Source of the DNA: Galeopsis tetrahit
Lineage: Eukaryota; Streptophyta; Magnoliopsida; Lamiales; Lamiaceae
DNA: 64,000 bases
Reading direction: 5' to 3'
NCBI GenBank assembly: GCA_963675135.1
Contig: OY776122.1
Coordinates: forward strand, 84,020,472 to 84,084,471
Position numbers and translations under genes: made by a program. The stretch's first letter is position 1. Every line of letters begins with the position of its first letter. Shown here one piece after another: positions 23,093 to 35,079 of the stretch. The notes under the pieces were generated by a model. That model did not search any database and was not told the origin of the DNA. It saw only the letters and a program-made list of their open reading frames with translations.

Positions 23093-24804
23093 AACCCCCC
23101 CAAACTTAAAATGTTGTTTGTCCTCAAACAACTAAGCACTCAAAGCAATGAGGGTGGAATGATCACAATGGAATATTCAATGCAAATCACACATGCAAAG
23201 TAAGATGTAATGATATCTCTTTCTCCAAGTGCATTTCTCAATGAAAATTATAGGCCCACTCTTGCAATCCACATTCATAAACCAAAGAACGCACAAGTGC
23301 ACAACACATTGTGATGGGAAACATAATCCAAATGCTCAAATCCTCTACTCACATGATGGAGTGTTTCTCTCAAACACACAAACAAATTAAGGATATTAAT
23401 GTACTCATCAACCAAGTCATGTTATGCAATCACCATATGCTTGCCCAACTTCTACTTTCTACAACACTCAAATGCTCAACAATGTGATCAATAGGACTTT
23501 ATCAAGGATGTAACATTGGCTCTTTGGACAAGGTGGGATGAATTTAGGAGTTTGTGACTCTTCTAGTGGAGGACAAAGCTTGTTGTTTTACAATGTGTGC
23601 TTTCACTTTCAAAGCTTACAAACTTTATCCTCACTTTTCCTTTTCTTTTCCCCCCCTTTTTTTTTTAGCATTCATCACCTCATCTTTTTTTGAACCATTT
23701 TTCTTTTCAAGCTCTTGGGGCTCTTTGTCCCTATTTTCTTTTCCTTGATTTTCTTTTCATCTTTCTCTTTTTCTTCTTTCAACTTCTCCAACTTTTCTTT
23801 TCACCAAAGATATTCATTCAAGCACATGTTTTCCACTTTGTCTTTTATCCCCCACTAGATATAGGAATCAAAAGGCTCAAGAAGGCTAAGTGGTTAACAT
23901 TGTAGTTTGCCACGAAAATGAGGAATTAGTCTCAAGGGGCTAACTACGAGAAATTACTTCGGTTTTGGGAAATTTTGGCTAAGTGACTCTTTTTAGAACA
24001 AGATGGCCTATATCACATCACATCATTTCACGTAATCATGCTTTCAAACAAGAATTTGGGCAAGTTCTAGGATTACTAACAATAACTTAGTCCACTCTCA
24101 AATGAACTAAACCGGATTACATGCTCGATTTAAGGCTCAATTCTCATCGGTTTATTCAATAGGACTTTCACAATCATCAAATGTTCCCAAACAACAACAC
24201 ATCATGCACTCATGCCATCAAAGCTCACAAATATGAACACAATCATGATACTATATCCAACATCAATCATGCTTACATTCAAAGCAAATAAACATCATCA
24301 CAACTACTCAACAATGGATTCCAATGATTATTCATGCTCACATTTCACCAAATGTCCACTACCCAATATATGCTCAAAACCAACTTAAACAATCTAAGCA
24401 TGTGAAAGCAAAGTGTGCGCCGGTGAAAAATGTAACACGAGTAGAATGACGAACCGGTGCAAGGGTAACAACTAGTAGAAAAATAAAAGAAAAATAACTC
24501 CCCCAAACTTAGAATTTTACTATGTAAAAATTCTAAGTTTGGGGCTACAAGTTGTTACCTCCCTCCTTGCACATCTAATGCTCTTCAAAGAGCACCATTG
24601 CATCACTTGCTTTCTCTTTCCAAAGTTGGCCTTGCTTCTTCTTCATTCTCCAAGACAAGGTATCCACAATTCTCCTCATCAATACCTATAAGGAAACTAA
24701 GCTATCAACACTACTAAAACAATAAACATAAAGCAATAAAATCTTGGGTTGCCTCCCAAGAAGCGCTATTTTTAACGTCCTATGCCGGACGGTTGCTTCT
24801 TCTT
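23093..24804 (-). other. Athila 3' non-coding region
   Basis: Lies between the integrase stop and the 3' LTR in the element's orientation. The polypurine tract (AAGTTTGGGGGGGTT on the minus strand, 23093-23107) directly abuts the LTR. 23630-23800 is strongly pyrimidine-rich on the plus strand. A near-perfect inverted repeat lies at 24501-24544. No envelope-like frame is present. Confidence 0.7.
24501..24544. repeat. Near-perfect inverted repeat carrying a second PPT-like motif
   Basis: CCCCAAACTTAGAATTTTAC (24501-24520), then a 3-base loop, then its inverse with one extra A (24524-24544). On either strand it reads AAGTTTGGGG, the same core as the PPT next to the 3' LTR at 23093. It lies about 260 bp past the integrase stop. 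Confidence 0.9.
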
Positions 24805-26922
24805 TCAAGCCTCATCCAAATGAAGCGACTCCACCATTCGAAGTTGCTCGTTCCCAAAGTAATGCTTCACTCTTTGTCCGTTCACCACAAAGGTTGTTCC
24901 ATCCTTACCAATAAGCTCCACATTTCCCATGGGCGTCACATTCTTTATCACAAAGGGTCCCGACCACTTTGACTTCAACTTGCCCGGAAATAGCCTCAAC
25001 CTTGAATTGAACAATAGGACTTGTTCTCCAACTTGAAACTCCCTCCTTTCAATCATCTTGTCATGAAATCTCTTGGCTCTTTCTTTGTGAATCTTAGAGT
25101 TCTCAAAGGCTCCATTCCTAAACTCATCAAGCTCATTAAGCATCATCTTTCTTTTTTCTCCGGATGCCTTAAGATCAAGATTCAACTCATTGATGGCCCA
25201 ACGAGTTCTCAACTCCACTTCTATGGGTAGATGACAAGACTTACCATACACAAGTTGGTAAGGAGATGTGCCCAAAGGTGTCTTGTAGGCGGTTCGATAT
25301 GCCCAAAGAGCATCATCCAACTTGATAGCCCAATCTTTCCTTTTTAACCCAACGGTTTTCTCCAATATTTGCTTCACTTCTCGATTAGCAAGCTCCGTTT
25401 GCCCATTAGCTTGAGGGTGATATGGTGTGGTCACTCTATGCTTTACTCCATACTTTGTCAAAAGTTGGTCAAGCCATCGGTTGCAAAAGTGTGAACCACC
25501 ATCACTCACTAATGCTCTTGGAGTGCCAAAACGAGTAAAAATATTCTTTCTCAAAAAATTGAGGACCACTTTGGCATCATTTGTAGTGGTTGGAATGGCT
25601 TCAATCCACCTAGAGACATAATCGATGACCAAAAGGATGTAAGAAAAACCATGAGAGATGGGGAATGGCCCCATAAAATCAATTCCACATACATCAAAAA
25701 GCTTCACCTCAATCACATTCTTCATAGGCATTTCATGCCTCTTTGAAATGTTTCCCATCCTTTGGCACTTGTCACACTTCTTCACAAAAGCTACACAATC
25801 CCTAAAAATGGATGGCCAATAGAAACCACTTTGAAGAACCTTGTAAGCCGTCCTATTTGCTCCAAAATGACCTCCATAAGGAGATGAATGGCACTCTTCA
25901 ATTACTTTCTCCCACTTATCTTCCCCCAAGCACCTTCTCATGATCATATCCGAACACCATCTATAAAGAAATGGATCCTCCCAAACATAGAACTTTACAT
26001 CATGGTAAAACTTCTTCTTTTGATGGAATGAGAGGTTTGGTGGTGGTGTTCCGGTGGCTATGTAGTTCATAAAATCGGCGAACCATGGATATGTTTCTTT
26101 GATGGCAAGGATTTGCTCATCGGGAAACCACTCTTTAATAGGAACTTGGATGTCCTTTTCTTCCACATTCTCAAGCCTTGAGAGAAGATCCGCCACTACA
26201 TTTTCACATCCTTTTCTATCCCTTATCTCCACGTCAAATTCTTGCAAAAGGAGCACCCATCGTATCAACCTTGGTTTGGCCTCCTTCTTCTCAATCAAGT
26301 ACTTGAGAGTCGTGTGATCCGTGTACACTATGGTCTTAGCTCCAACCAAATATGCTCTAAACTTGTCAAAGCTATAGATTACGGCTAGCATCTCCTTCTC
26401 CGTTGTGGTGTAATTCTTTTGAGCCGGATTCAAGGTTTTGCTTGCGTAGTAGATTACACGAAATAACTTGTCCCTCTTTTGGCCCAAAGCTACTCTAATG
26501 GCATAATCACTAGCGTCACACATTACCTCAAATGGTTGACTCCAATCGGGTGTCACTAACACGGGAGCTTTGATCAAAGCTTCTTTCAAGATTTCAAACG
26601 ACTTCACACACTCTTCACTAAATATGAAGATGGCTCCTTTCTCCAACAATGCACACATGGGCTTGGCTATCTTTGAAAAATCCTTGATAAATCTTCTATA
26701 AAACCCGGCATGCCCAAGGAAACTCCTAACCGCCTTCTCATTGGTTGGTGGAGGTAGCTTCTCAATAGCCACTATCTTTGCTCTATCCACCTCAAGCCCT
26801 TTTGCCGAAACCTTGTGCCCAAGCACAATCCCTTCCTTCACCATGAAGTGGCATTTCTCCCAATTGAGCACCAAGTTAGTATCTATGCATCTTTGCAAAA
26901 CACAAGAGAGGTTACGTAGACA
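24805..26922 (-). pseudogene. Athila pol, C-terminal part: RT thumb, RNase H, integrase
   Basis: Open from the hAT insertion edge (26922) to the stop at 24805. It begins in the RT thumb/connection region (VLNWEKCHFMV, then LGHKVSAKGLEVD). RNase H follows with VMCDASDYAI, TTEKEMLAV, YTDHTTLKYL and ENVVADLLSRL. Integrase has the HHCC zinc finger (GGHFGANRTAYK ... CDKCQRMG) and the catalytic acids in GIDFMGPF, SDGGSHF and NGQTELANRE. The C-terminal region ends ...RVKHYFGNEQLR and so on, typical of this lineage. Otherwise undamaged. It is separated from gag-PR-RT (27472-31007) by the 549-bp hAT element, so no full polyprotein can be made. Confidence 0.92.
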
Positions 26923-27471
26923 CAAGGACGGAGCCACATAGGGCCCAGCGGGGGCAGTGGGCCCCCCACCAATTTTTTTTTTTTTTATTATGTATATTTC
27001 TTCCGTTTTATAATTATTTGTATACTTTTTTTTATTTGAGACGTTTTAAAATTATTTGTACACTTATAATATGTAAATAATCTATAAAATTAATATTCTC
27101 ACTACATCATTTTATTTTTAAAATTGTCACTCATTTTAATCTACATTCTTCCCTACATCTCACTAAATTCTTTTTAACACCTCATTAAATTTCTTTTATA
27201 CTTCACTAAATCACCAAAAATACTCATTTATTTGACCCCACAACTCACTAAATTCACATTTCTTAAAAAGTGAACTTGTCAACATATTCAAGTCATTACG
27301 GGATGGAGGGAATATATTTTAAGTTATACATTTGTCTAATAATTTTAACACAGTTTCACCTATTATGAGTCGGAACAATTAAAATTTATAATGAATTAAA
27401 TATAATATTATTTTATCTTTATAATAATGTAAATTGGGCCCCCCAATCGAAAATTTATGGCGCCGTCACTG
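26923..27471. mobile_element. Non-autonomous hAT-like element inside Athila RT
   Basis: Perfect 8-bp target duplication CGTAGACA (26915-26922 and 27472-27479). Termini CAAGGACGGAGCCAC and, inverted, CAGTGACGGCGCCAT are imperfect TIRs of the CAGNGACGGAGCC hAT type. The subterminal GGGCCC / CCCCCC motifs (26941-26970 and 27435-27445) are mirrored at the two ends. An 8-bp duplication is the hAT hallmark. No transposase. A Stowaway MITE occupies most of the interior. Confidence 0.88.
26995..27314. mobile_element. Stowaway MITE inside the hAT element
   Basis: About 320 bp, from TATTTCTTCCGTTTTATAAT to GGGATGGAGGGAATA with TA at both ends. Terminal bases pair imperfectly as Stowaway TIRs. Its body (ATTATTTGTACAC, TCACTAAAT repeats) resembles the MITE at 13208-13513. 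It is the innermost layer of a four-level nest. Confidence 0.7.
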
Positions 27472-30400
27472 CGTAGACATGTATCAAAGCAATAACCAAA
27501 TACGAAAAAATCATCCATAAACACCTCCATTATGTTTTCAATCATGCCATGAAAAATAGCCATCATGCATCGTTGGAAGGTGGCGGGAGCATTGCACAAT
27601 CCAAATGGCATTCTCTTAAAAGCAAAAGTACTATAAGGGCAAGTAAAAGTTGATTTCTCTTGGTCCTTAGGATCAATCAAAATTTGATTGTATCCCGAGT
27701 AACCATCGAGAAAGCAATAATACTCATATCCCGCCATCCTATCCAACATTTGATCAATAAAAGGCAAAGGAAAATGATCTTTCCTAGTGGCACTATTCAA
27801 AACACGATAATCAATGCATACTCTCCACCCCACAATGGTCCTAGTGGCAATTGCCTCTAAAGCATCGGTTGTAACAATAGTCATGCCCCCCTTCTTAGGT
27901 ACCACTTGTGTCGGGCTTACCCACTCACTATCACTTATGGGAAAAATTATATCATTATCTAACCATTTCAACACCTCTTTTCTCACTACATCTTGCATTA
28001 TGGGATTCAATCTTCTTTGACCTTGGGCTTTAGGCTTAATAGACTCATCTAGTCTAATCTTATGCATGCAAATATGAGCCGGTATACCCTTCAAATCCGA
28101 AATATCCCAACCAATGGCCGACTTATAAGTTCTAAGCACCCTAAGCAATTTTTCTAACTCAAGCTCATGCAAGTGTGAAGAAACAATAACCGGAAAAAGG
28201 TCACCTTGTTCAAGATAAGCATATCTCAAGTGCTCCGGAAGTGGTTTCAAGTCGAGCTTCCTCCCCTTCTCTTGAGCTTTTGGTTTCTCCTTAGCTTCCT
28301 CCTTTGGTGCTTCCAATGAGTAACATGAGGGCCAAGTGTCAAGATTTTTGTGAGGAAATCTTTGACACTCTTCAAGTAAAACCCCCCCAAACTTGGCTTC
28401 TTTTTGTATCTCCATGAATTTCTCCTCCTTTTTGATCGGAAGCTCCTTCAAAACATCAAGAGAAGACATATATTCAAACAATTCTATATCATTAAGCTCA
28501 TCAAAATTGAAATCAAAAGGAATAGAAGAGAGTGAGTTAAGAGATTCTCTTATGCAAAAGTCAAGTGGGTCCTTTGAGTTGCTCTTTTCCATGTGCATAT
28601 CCACACAAGCTTGCACATCATTGATCATGTTGCACTCAAAGACCTCATCCTCATCATCTCTAAACTTGATGGCCTTGTAGATGTTGAACAACACTTTCTC
28701 GTTGTTCACTTGAAGCTCCAACTCCCCTTTCCTCACATTAATGATGGCTCCACCGGTTGCCAATAATGGCCTTCCCAAGATGAGTGGAATGTACTTATCC
28801 TCCTCCATATCCAACACCACAAAATCTACCGGGAATATGAACTTATCGATCTTAACCAACACATCTTCTACTATACCCAAGGGGTATGTCATGGATCGAT
28901 CCGCCAATTGAAGGCTCATCGTGGTTGGTGTAAGTTTCCCCAAACCAAGTGACTTGAATATGGACAAAGGCATAAGATTAATGCTAGCTCCCAAGTCACA
29001 CAAAGCTTTAAATGTACCTCCATCTCCAATAACACATGGCAAGGTGAAGGATCCGGGATCTCTAAGCTTTTGAGGTAGCTTTGCTTGAATGATTGAACTA
29101 CATTCTTCGGTCAAATGCACCGTTTCATACTCCACCATCTTCCTCTTGTTTGACATGATTTCTTTCAAGAACTTGGAGTAGTGGGGCATTTGTTCTAGAG
29201 CTTCGGCAAAGGGAATGTTGATGTGGATCTTCTTGAACATCTCCACAAACTTGGCAAATTTGTTGTCCAAGCCCTTCTTCTTCAACCTTTGAGGGTATGG
29301 GAGAGGTACCACATTCTTGCCTTTATCTTGAGGAGGGATTGCCTCCTCACTCTTTTTCTCCTCTACTTTCTCTTCTTCCCTCACTGTCTCCTCTTGCCTT
29401 TCTTTCTCTTGTCCATCTTCTTTGTCGACATCCTCGGGTGCCATTACCATTTCCTCCTCTTGTGGCATTTTTGGCCCATCGTAGCTTGTCCCACTTCTTA
29501 GCTTTATAGCTTTGCAATGCTCTTTGGGATTGAGCTCCGTGTTTGAAGGAAATTGCCCCGGAGTGTGTTGACTACCGATGACATTAGAAAGTTGACTCAC
29601 TTGCTTCTCTATGGCTTTCACATTACTTGCCACGTTTTTGATCATTTCCTCTTGTTCATCAAGTCTTTGCCGAGTTATGTTTGCATTCTCCCTCGTCTCT
29701 CTCATGAAGTTCTTTGTTTCCCCCATAAAAGCACCAAACATGTCCTCCAATGACAACTTTGATGAGGACTCCACAATAGCTCCATCTCTAACATTAAAAT
29801 TTGGAGGTGGGATGATGGCATTCCTTGTGTTGGCATAGGAGAAGTTTTCATGTTGTCTCAACCCGGGATGGTAATGATTTGGGTTAGGGGGATTTTGTCT
29901 CTCGTTCCAACCTCTTTCCCGAAAATGACGGTCCCTTTGATTGTTCATATAATGGGCCTCTTCATATTGATCATCACTAGGTCCCATTAATGACTTGGCC
30001 GCCATCATCGAAGTCAACTTGTCTACCTTGTTGGATAGAGTAGCAAAATCATCCGACTCCTTAGTGGAAGCTACTTTCCGGGCTTGCCTTCTCTCGGATG
30101 GCCATTGGTTTCCGTTCTTTGCCATCTCCTCTAGGAGCACATAACCCTCATCCGTCGTCTTTCCTAGCAAAGAACCTCCACCGGCCGAGGCATCCACCAT
30201 CCCGTTGTAGAAATAGCAAATCAATTGGTCTCTTGAGAACCCATGTTGAGGACAACTCCGTATGAGATCCTTGAAACGCTCCCAAGCTCCGGCTAAGAAC
30301 TCATCCTCATCTTGCATAAATGATGAAATCTCTCCTCGTATCTTGATGGTCTTGCTTGGAGGAAAGTATTTCATAAGAAAGGCATCTACAAGGTCGGCCC

Positions 30401-31007
30401 AATTTTCGATCGTCCTTAGATCAAGAGACATGTACCATTGTTTTGCACGATCACGGAGGGAAAATGGGAACAATTGGAGACGGATGTAATCTTGAGGGAC
30501 ACGGTTGATCTTAACCGTTCCACTTATCTCTAAGAATTGAGATAAATGGAGGTTAGGATCCTCCTTCGACAACCCTCCAAATTGGTTGTTTTGGACCATC
30601 ATGATTAGTGCCGGTTTGAGCTCAAAGTTATGAGCATCAACGGGTTCCCTACCCGCTCCTCCATATGGCCTAGGGATAGGGCGGAAGTGGTCTCTCAAAA
30701 CTCGTTGATTCCCATTTTCCTCCCGTTGCTCTACATTTCTTTCCATACCAATGTTCTCTTCACCTCTCCGACGAAAATTGTCCCTTAGCACCCCTTGAGG
30801 TCGGTTACCTCCATTCCCGTTGGGTTCCTCATCTCCTTCAACCCCATGATTCTCAAATTCCTCTTCTTCTTCAACCGGATTTTCCCGTCGATTCATTCTT
30901 TCCAACTCTAGTCTTCTCCTTTCGGCGTTCCTTCTTCGACAATTGGCTTCAATCTCCGGATCTAAGGGTAACACTTCTTGGTGGTTCCTCCTAGATCATG
31001 TGATCAT
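27472..31007 (-). pseudogene. Athila gag, protease and N-terminal reverse transcriptase
   Basis: Long open frame on the minus strand. The only plausible start is ATG at 31005-31007, but its fourth codon is TGA (30996-30998). The frame is then open to the hAT insertion at 27471. Gag has FELKPALIMMVQNNQFGGLS, the core IRLQLFPFSLRDRAKQWY and YNGMVDASAGGGSLLGKT. Protease carries LCDLGASINLMPLS (an Asp-Leu-Gly triad usual in Athila, in place of Asp-Thr-Gly). RT shows WRVCIDYRVLN, DGYSGYNQI, MPFGLCNAPATFQRCM and the catalytic FMDD. Disabled by the early stop and by the insertion within RT. Confidence 0.9.
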
Positions 31008-31161
31008 AAACCATGTCTATCAAAAGAGCAAACAAGAGTGAGAATTTCAAATAAGATCAAGATAACAAACACAAATATTTTTGGAATTTTTGCAAATAAA
31101 GAAAGCAAGTAAATGTCTAAACTAAAACTCTCCTAGCCTACACTCTAGAGCTTATAAAAAC

Positions 31162-31180
31162 CTCCCCGACAACGGCGTCA
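31162..31180 (-). other. Athila primer-binding site
   Basis: Read on the minus strand, TGACGCCGTTGTCGGGGAG starts a few bases after the 5' LTR end (31187). It matches the common plant Asp-tRNA-type site TGGCGCCGTTGTCGGGGA with one mismatch. The tRNA identity is from memory of the Athila consensus. Confidence 0.8.
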
Positions 31181-31186
31181 TAAACT

Positions 31187-32923
31187 TGATTCACGTGATA
31201 TGCAACACTAAATAAACAACCGCAAGTATACGCCGTCTATTGTAGCGTGATAAGCACGAGGTCGATCCCACGAGAAGGCTAAGCGTAAAAGGGTAGTTTG
31301 CTAGTCGAATTCTAAATAGACGTGATCGATCGTTTGAATGTGATGGTTTACTCTAAAATTACCTACCAAGTGTCACGAATAAGCAACAAAGAGCAAAGAT
31401 AAAATCGATCAAAAAGCATACGAATCAAGAGACGGACGTAAAAATGGATGTAACTCAATTAAGAGAAGGTAGGTCCTAGAGCACATGCACTACTAGTGAA
31501 TCCATCTATGGGTAAATGTCTATTCAAATGGTGTTCATGCTTTGTCTATAAGATTGATCACAACATAATGAATTAAAAGTCCTTTCGATCCAAGTAATTC
31601 AAAGGCAATACTACACAACCTAGTATCTCTACCTAAGTTGCATAATAAGACCCAATCAAGCCCCTAAGATCATCACACATCTTCCTAATCATTGATCATC
31701 TTTCAATCTCACAATAAAATTAGGTCAAATGTTTGCAATCAATTAATCAAAATAGATTTCTCAACCTAATTCAACTAACTATGATCAACACATCACAATT
31801 GTACACATAATGACATGTTTTGCAACAAACACCAAGCATCCAAATAGAATTAAGCCACACAAACACCAATTAAACAAATATTAATCCATAGATATCATCA
31901 AAAGTATGTACAAGGCCCTAGAACCAAAAGTGTTCTAGCCAATCACCCAAATGTTTGAATTACAATCAAAACAAAGATCAAAGCAATAAAACTGAAAATA
32001 TGAGAAAGCTTAGACTGTGGTGAGGTGGGGAATTGAATTCCCAAGCTAATGGCTCCTTCCTTGCATGAATTGGTGGTGAATTAAAGAAGATATGGCCCAA
32101 AACCTCCAAGTGTGTGATAGTATGTGAAAGAATTCTTGAGAGAGGGGTTAGATCCTTTAGAATTTAAGAAATGAAGTATTTATAGTGTTGGGGTAGGGTT
32201 TGAGTGTGAAAATTGCAAGTTGATCCTTTGAAAATGGAGAAATTTCGCGTTTGTCACCGAAAATAGGGTGGCCCGGCCGGGTGGGGAAGTGGCCCGGTCG
32301 GGTGGAGTGTTGGCCGAAGTCTTTGAAAACAGGGGCAAGTCGGCCGGGCCGGGCGAGTGATGCCACCCTGCCGGGCAAAACATTCGTAAATGGAGGAGTA
32401 TCTTGAGTTGCTCGGCCGCCCGGCCGGGCGAGTGATGCCGCCCGGCCGGGCCATAACTTCGTCTTTGGCCCCAGATTTTGCACGCGATCGCCCGGCCGGG
32501 CGAGTGATGCCACCCGGCCGGGCCAAACCTTCGACTTTGGCCTTAATTCTATGCTCGGCCGCCCGGCCGGGCGAGTGATGCCACCCGGCCGGGCCAAAGT
32601 TTCGACTTTGGCTCGTTGTGTCGTTTTCGTCCTCCAACTTCGTCCCTCCGTTTCTTGAACTTCCGACATCCGATCGACTCGATTCTTTTGGCTATTCCAC
32701 TCCATTTTTCGAGCCGGATCTAATGGTGCACTCCTCTTTCCGGTCCGATCACTTGTGGTATGTATTTTGCTCCAAATTCCATCGTTTTTCCTACAAAGCC
32801 AACAAAATACAACCTTTCTCTCATTTTGGCTCAAACAATCATATCTAACGCACAAATCAATGAAATACACATCAAAATATGCTTCACATGTGCTTATAAA
32901 TTATGTAAATTCCACCCGAATCA
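31187..32923 (-). repeat. Athila 5' LTR (right copy)
   Basis: 1,737 bp; pairs with 21377-23092. Contains the minus-strand TATA box near 32176-32184 and the GC-rich repeat array at 32343-32613. An extra 21-bp GC-rich segment near 32275-32300 is missing from the other LTR. Several substitutions are visible, so the copy is not recent. Confidence 0.9.
32343..32613. repeat. GC-rich tandem repeat in right Athila LTR
   Basis: Four copies, spaced about 72-75 bp, the same units as at 22512-22782, with CCCGGCCGGG palindromes and the CGAGTGATGCC spacer. Small differences between the two LTRs show that the arrays have drifted independently since insertion. Confidence 0.85.
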
Positions 32924-33019
32924 AGTACATTTAACACGTGTCCTTCTGAAGGGGGGTGTATATATCGGGGAGTATACTTAACAAAGCTGGAGGGGTATAT
33001 AGCCAGGGCATAAAAATTT

Positions 33020-33713
33020 AAAGGATATTACTCTCTCGGTCTCTCCCTCCCCTCCGTACACGAAAAACCCTCCGTCCACTAAATGTAATGTCATTTGCAA
33101 TATATTTGTTCACAAAATATAGTCATATACATTTTATGAAAATCATCATTCTTCGACCATCGTTTAATTATTCAAATTGTCGTCGAGTTTATTCATAAAC
33201 AATTAATTTATTCACAATGAACTCCTGCAATACCCTATTTTACATTTTCCTTAAAACATGTGTTCCACTCCAATGAGACTACATTTGATGAATTGAGGTA
33301 GTATAACTAACTTTAATACATAAAACCTAAAATCAATAAGAAAAAATACATTTCCAAATTGAGCTCATCTTTACATATAAAATATTTGTTATAATTTTTT
33401 TAAAATTAAAATAAATAAGAATTAAAAATTTTAGAACCTAATTTTGAGAGCTCATTTCCAAATTGAGCTAGACCATTAGAACATGATTAATATGATAGAA
33501 TGAAATTGTGGCTGAATGAAATGACATAAGAATTAACATTCCTATGATTGGAACGTAGGAATGAAATGTGGTATTGTAGATTGTATATATAGCCATTTTC
33601 GAAACTAAAATATGGAGAGGAATCCACCTCGAGTTTAGATACCTGAATCATGGAGAGGAACACGAGTTTAGATACCTGAACCTAGGAAGCATGAGATTTC
33701 AAGAGTAATTTAA
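33020..33713. other. Intergenic AT-rich region, with start of a local duplication
   Basis: No gene visible in 33020-33590. From about 33590 (GTATATATAGCC near 33593) the sequence is a duplicate of 49895-50036. This copy (A) is interrupted at the TA 33714-33715 by the Stowaway/LINE/Tat nest and resumes at 47780. Confidence 0.75.
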
Positions 33714-33715
33714 TA

Positions 33716-34038
33716 CTCCCTCTGTTTTTTAATAAGTGTCACTTTGGCTTTTTAACTAATTTTAAAATAAAAGTCATTCTAGAGTTTTTCCTTTAATTTT
33801 GACTATTTTACCCTTATACATTACCATAAATATTTTTCATAAATAAATTCCACAAAAATTGTTTATACCAAAATTAATTTGATTTATGAATACTAGCTAC
33901 ATTCTTGACCACATTCTTTATCAAACAAAATTTCTATATTAAAATTAGTATAATTAATGAAGGGTAATATAGACCACAATTTATTATCTTAATTTGTTGA
34001 AAAAAGCTAAAATGACACTTGTTAAAAAATGGAGGGAG
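33716..34038. mobile_element. Stowaway MITE, target of the LINE insertion
   Basis: TIRs of about 40 bp: CTCCCTCTGTTTTTTAATAA (left) and, reversed from the right end, CTCCCTCCATTTTTTAACAA, both continuing GTGTCANTTT. TA duplication: left TA at 33714-33715; the right TA is now at 47780-47781 because a LINE inserted in the last bases of the MITE. The uninterrupted pre-MITE sequence survives at 50035. Confidence 0.88.
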
Positions 34039-34039
34039 T

Positions 34040-34354
34040 CATCGGACGCAGGAAAAAAGAGATATTCGGATACGTAAAAGAGAAACTGTGGAACAAATTA
34101 CAGAACTGGCGGGGCAAGAAATTATCGAAAGCCGGAAAAGAAATTCTTATAAAATCAGCTGCACAGTCAATACCTACTTTTTGTATGTCTACATTCCTAC
34201 TTCCGACAACTCTCCTGGACGAAATGGAGGTCATGATTAACAAGTTCTGGTGGGGAAACTCTACGAATCCTACTAAAGGCATCAATTGGATGCGATGGCA
34301 GAGGTTGTGTGTGGACAAGGAGGATGGAGGGCGTGGTTTCAGAAATATGCATAC
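34040..34354 (+). pseudogene. LINE reverse transcriptase C-terminal part, left piece
   Basis: Open frame with KLSKAGKEILIKSAAQSIPT and FWWGN...INWMRWQRLC, the conserved plant LINE segment that follows the RT catalytic region. It ends in frame at the CATAC target site. The frame resumes at 46227 without loss of phase, so the LINE was open here when Tat arrived. Confidence 0.88.
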
Positions 34355-35079
34355 TGTTGTATGCACTAAATTCGGGTTTGACTTGGATGTGGACTGTGCT
34401 TAGCACGATACAAACATATAAATTATACGGGGGTTATTACGCGTTTATATGGATTAAAGAGATGATTTGTGATGAACTTGATGAAGAACACACAAGAACA
34501 CAAGATATAGCTTCTTGGAGAAGCTAAAGCTTTAGAAGCTTGGGAGAGTTTATTGCTTTGGGATGGGGTGATTGTATCAATTTTCCACTTCTGTTACAAA
34601 TGAGCCCAAATGGGCATTATATACTGCTTTTCAAGGGCTGCCCGCCCTTTACACGTGGAGCCTCCAGATTGGACCTTCATTCTGCCCGAAAAGGTGATTT
34701 GATGGCGCATTTAATGCTAAACCGCCTTAGGTGCTCGTCCTCGCCGAGATGCCGAGGAGCTGGGCCATGGTGGTCGCCGGAGGGCCTTCGAGGAGAGTGG
34801 TCGCCACGCTCCATGCTGTCTCCCAAGACTTCAATACTTAAACTTCTGTTAACTAAGAATAACCACGTGCTCGCCACACATTTGGGCGAGCAGCTAACTA
34901 AGACAGTGCTCGCCAACATCTTTGGACGAGCACTTAAATATATTAAATACATTAAACCTATTACATTTTCTTGGTCTTGTTGACTAGTCGTCGCACGACT
35001 TTGTTGACTGGTCCTCGCCATGTAAGATAGTGACTAGGATTGACTTGTCAAAGATTGACCTCTTTGACTAGGCATAACA
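34355..35079 (-). repeat. Tat 3' LTR (left copy)
   Basis: 725 bp, TGTTGTATGC ... GGCATAACA on the plus strand. A minus-strand TATA-like motif (TATATAAT) lies near 34616-34625. Two stem-loops occur at about 34868-34932: GTGCTCGCC with GGCGAGCA, and GTGCTCG with CGAGCAC. The same GCTCG vocabulary recurs in the tandem array at 38681-39031. Confidence 0.95.

Larger units (their letters stand above)
21377..32923 (-). mobile_element. Ty3/gypsy LTR retrotransposon, Athila lineage
   Basis: Minus-strand element of 11.5 kb. Right (5') LTR is 31187-32923, primer site 31162-31180, gag-pol about 31007-24805, polypurine tract 23093-23110, left (3') LTR 21377-23092. The gag type, the protease core DLGASINLMPLS, an Asp-tRNA-type primer site and LTRs of about 1.7 kb point to Athila. 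The envelope-like ORF seen in some Athila copies is absent. LTRs differ by a 21-bp indel and a number of substitutions, so it is older than the Tat element. Flanking GAAC and GTAC are not a convincing target duplication. It is disabled by a hAT insertion in RT and a stop near the gag start. Confidence 0.9.
18911..33009. mobile_element. TIR DNA element (probably non-autonomous MULE), heavily nested
   Basis: The left end (GGCCCTGCTGTATACCCCTC onward, 18911) and the right end, read in reverse (GCCCTGGCTATATACCCCTC), are inverted repeats. They continue through CTTTGTTAAGTNTACTCCCC and, more loosely, AAAATACCC and ACACTCC to AAACCCTA (about 19050 and 21290 reversed). Flanks ATTAAAATTT (18901-18910) and ATAAAAATTT (33010-33019) could be a 10-bp target duplication with one mismatch. 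Without the nested MULE MITE and Athila element the host element would be about 1.2 kb. It encloses GC-rich gene-like pieces (19050-19110, 20910-21250). No transposase is visible. TIR pairing is by eye. Confidence 0.6.

Noticed and set aside
34540..34983. 147-codon frame in the Tat LTR (also at 45687-46130)
   Set aside because: Present identically in both LTRs because the LTRs are identical; no domain; lies across U3/R sequence.
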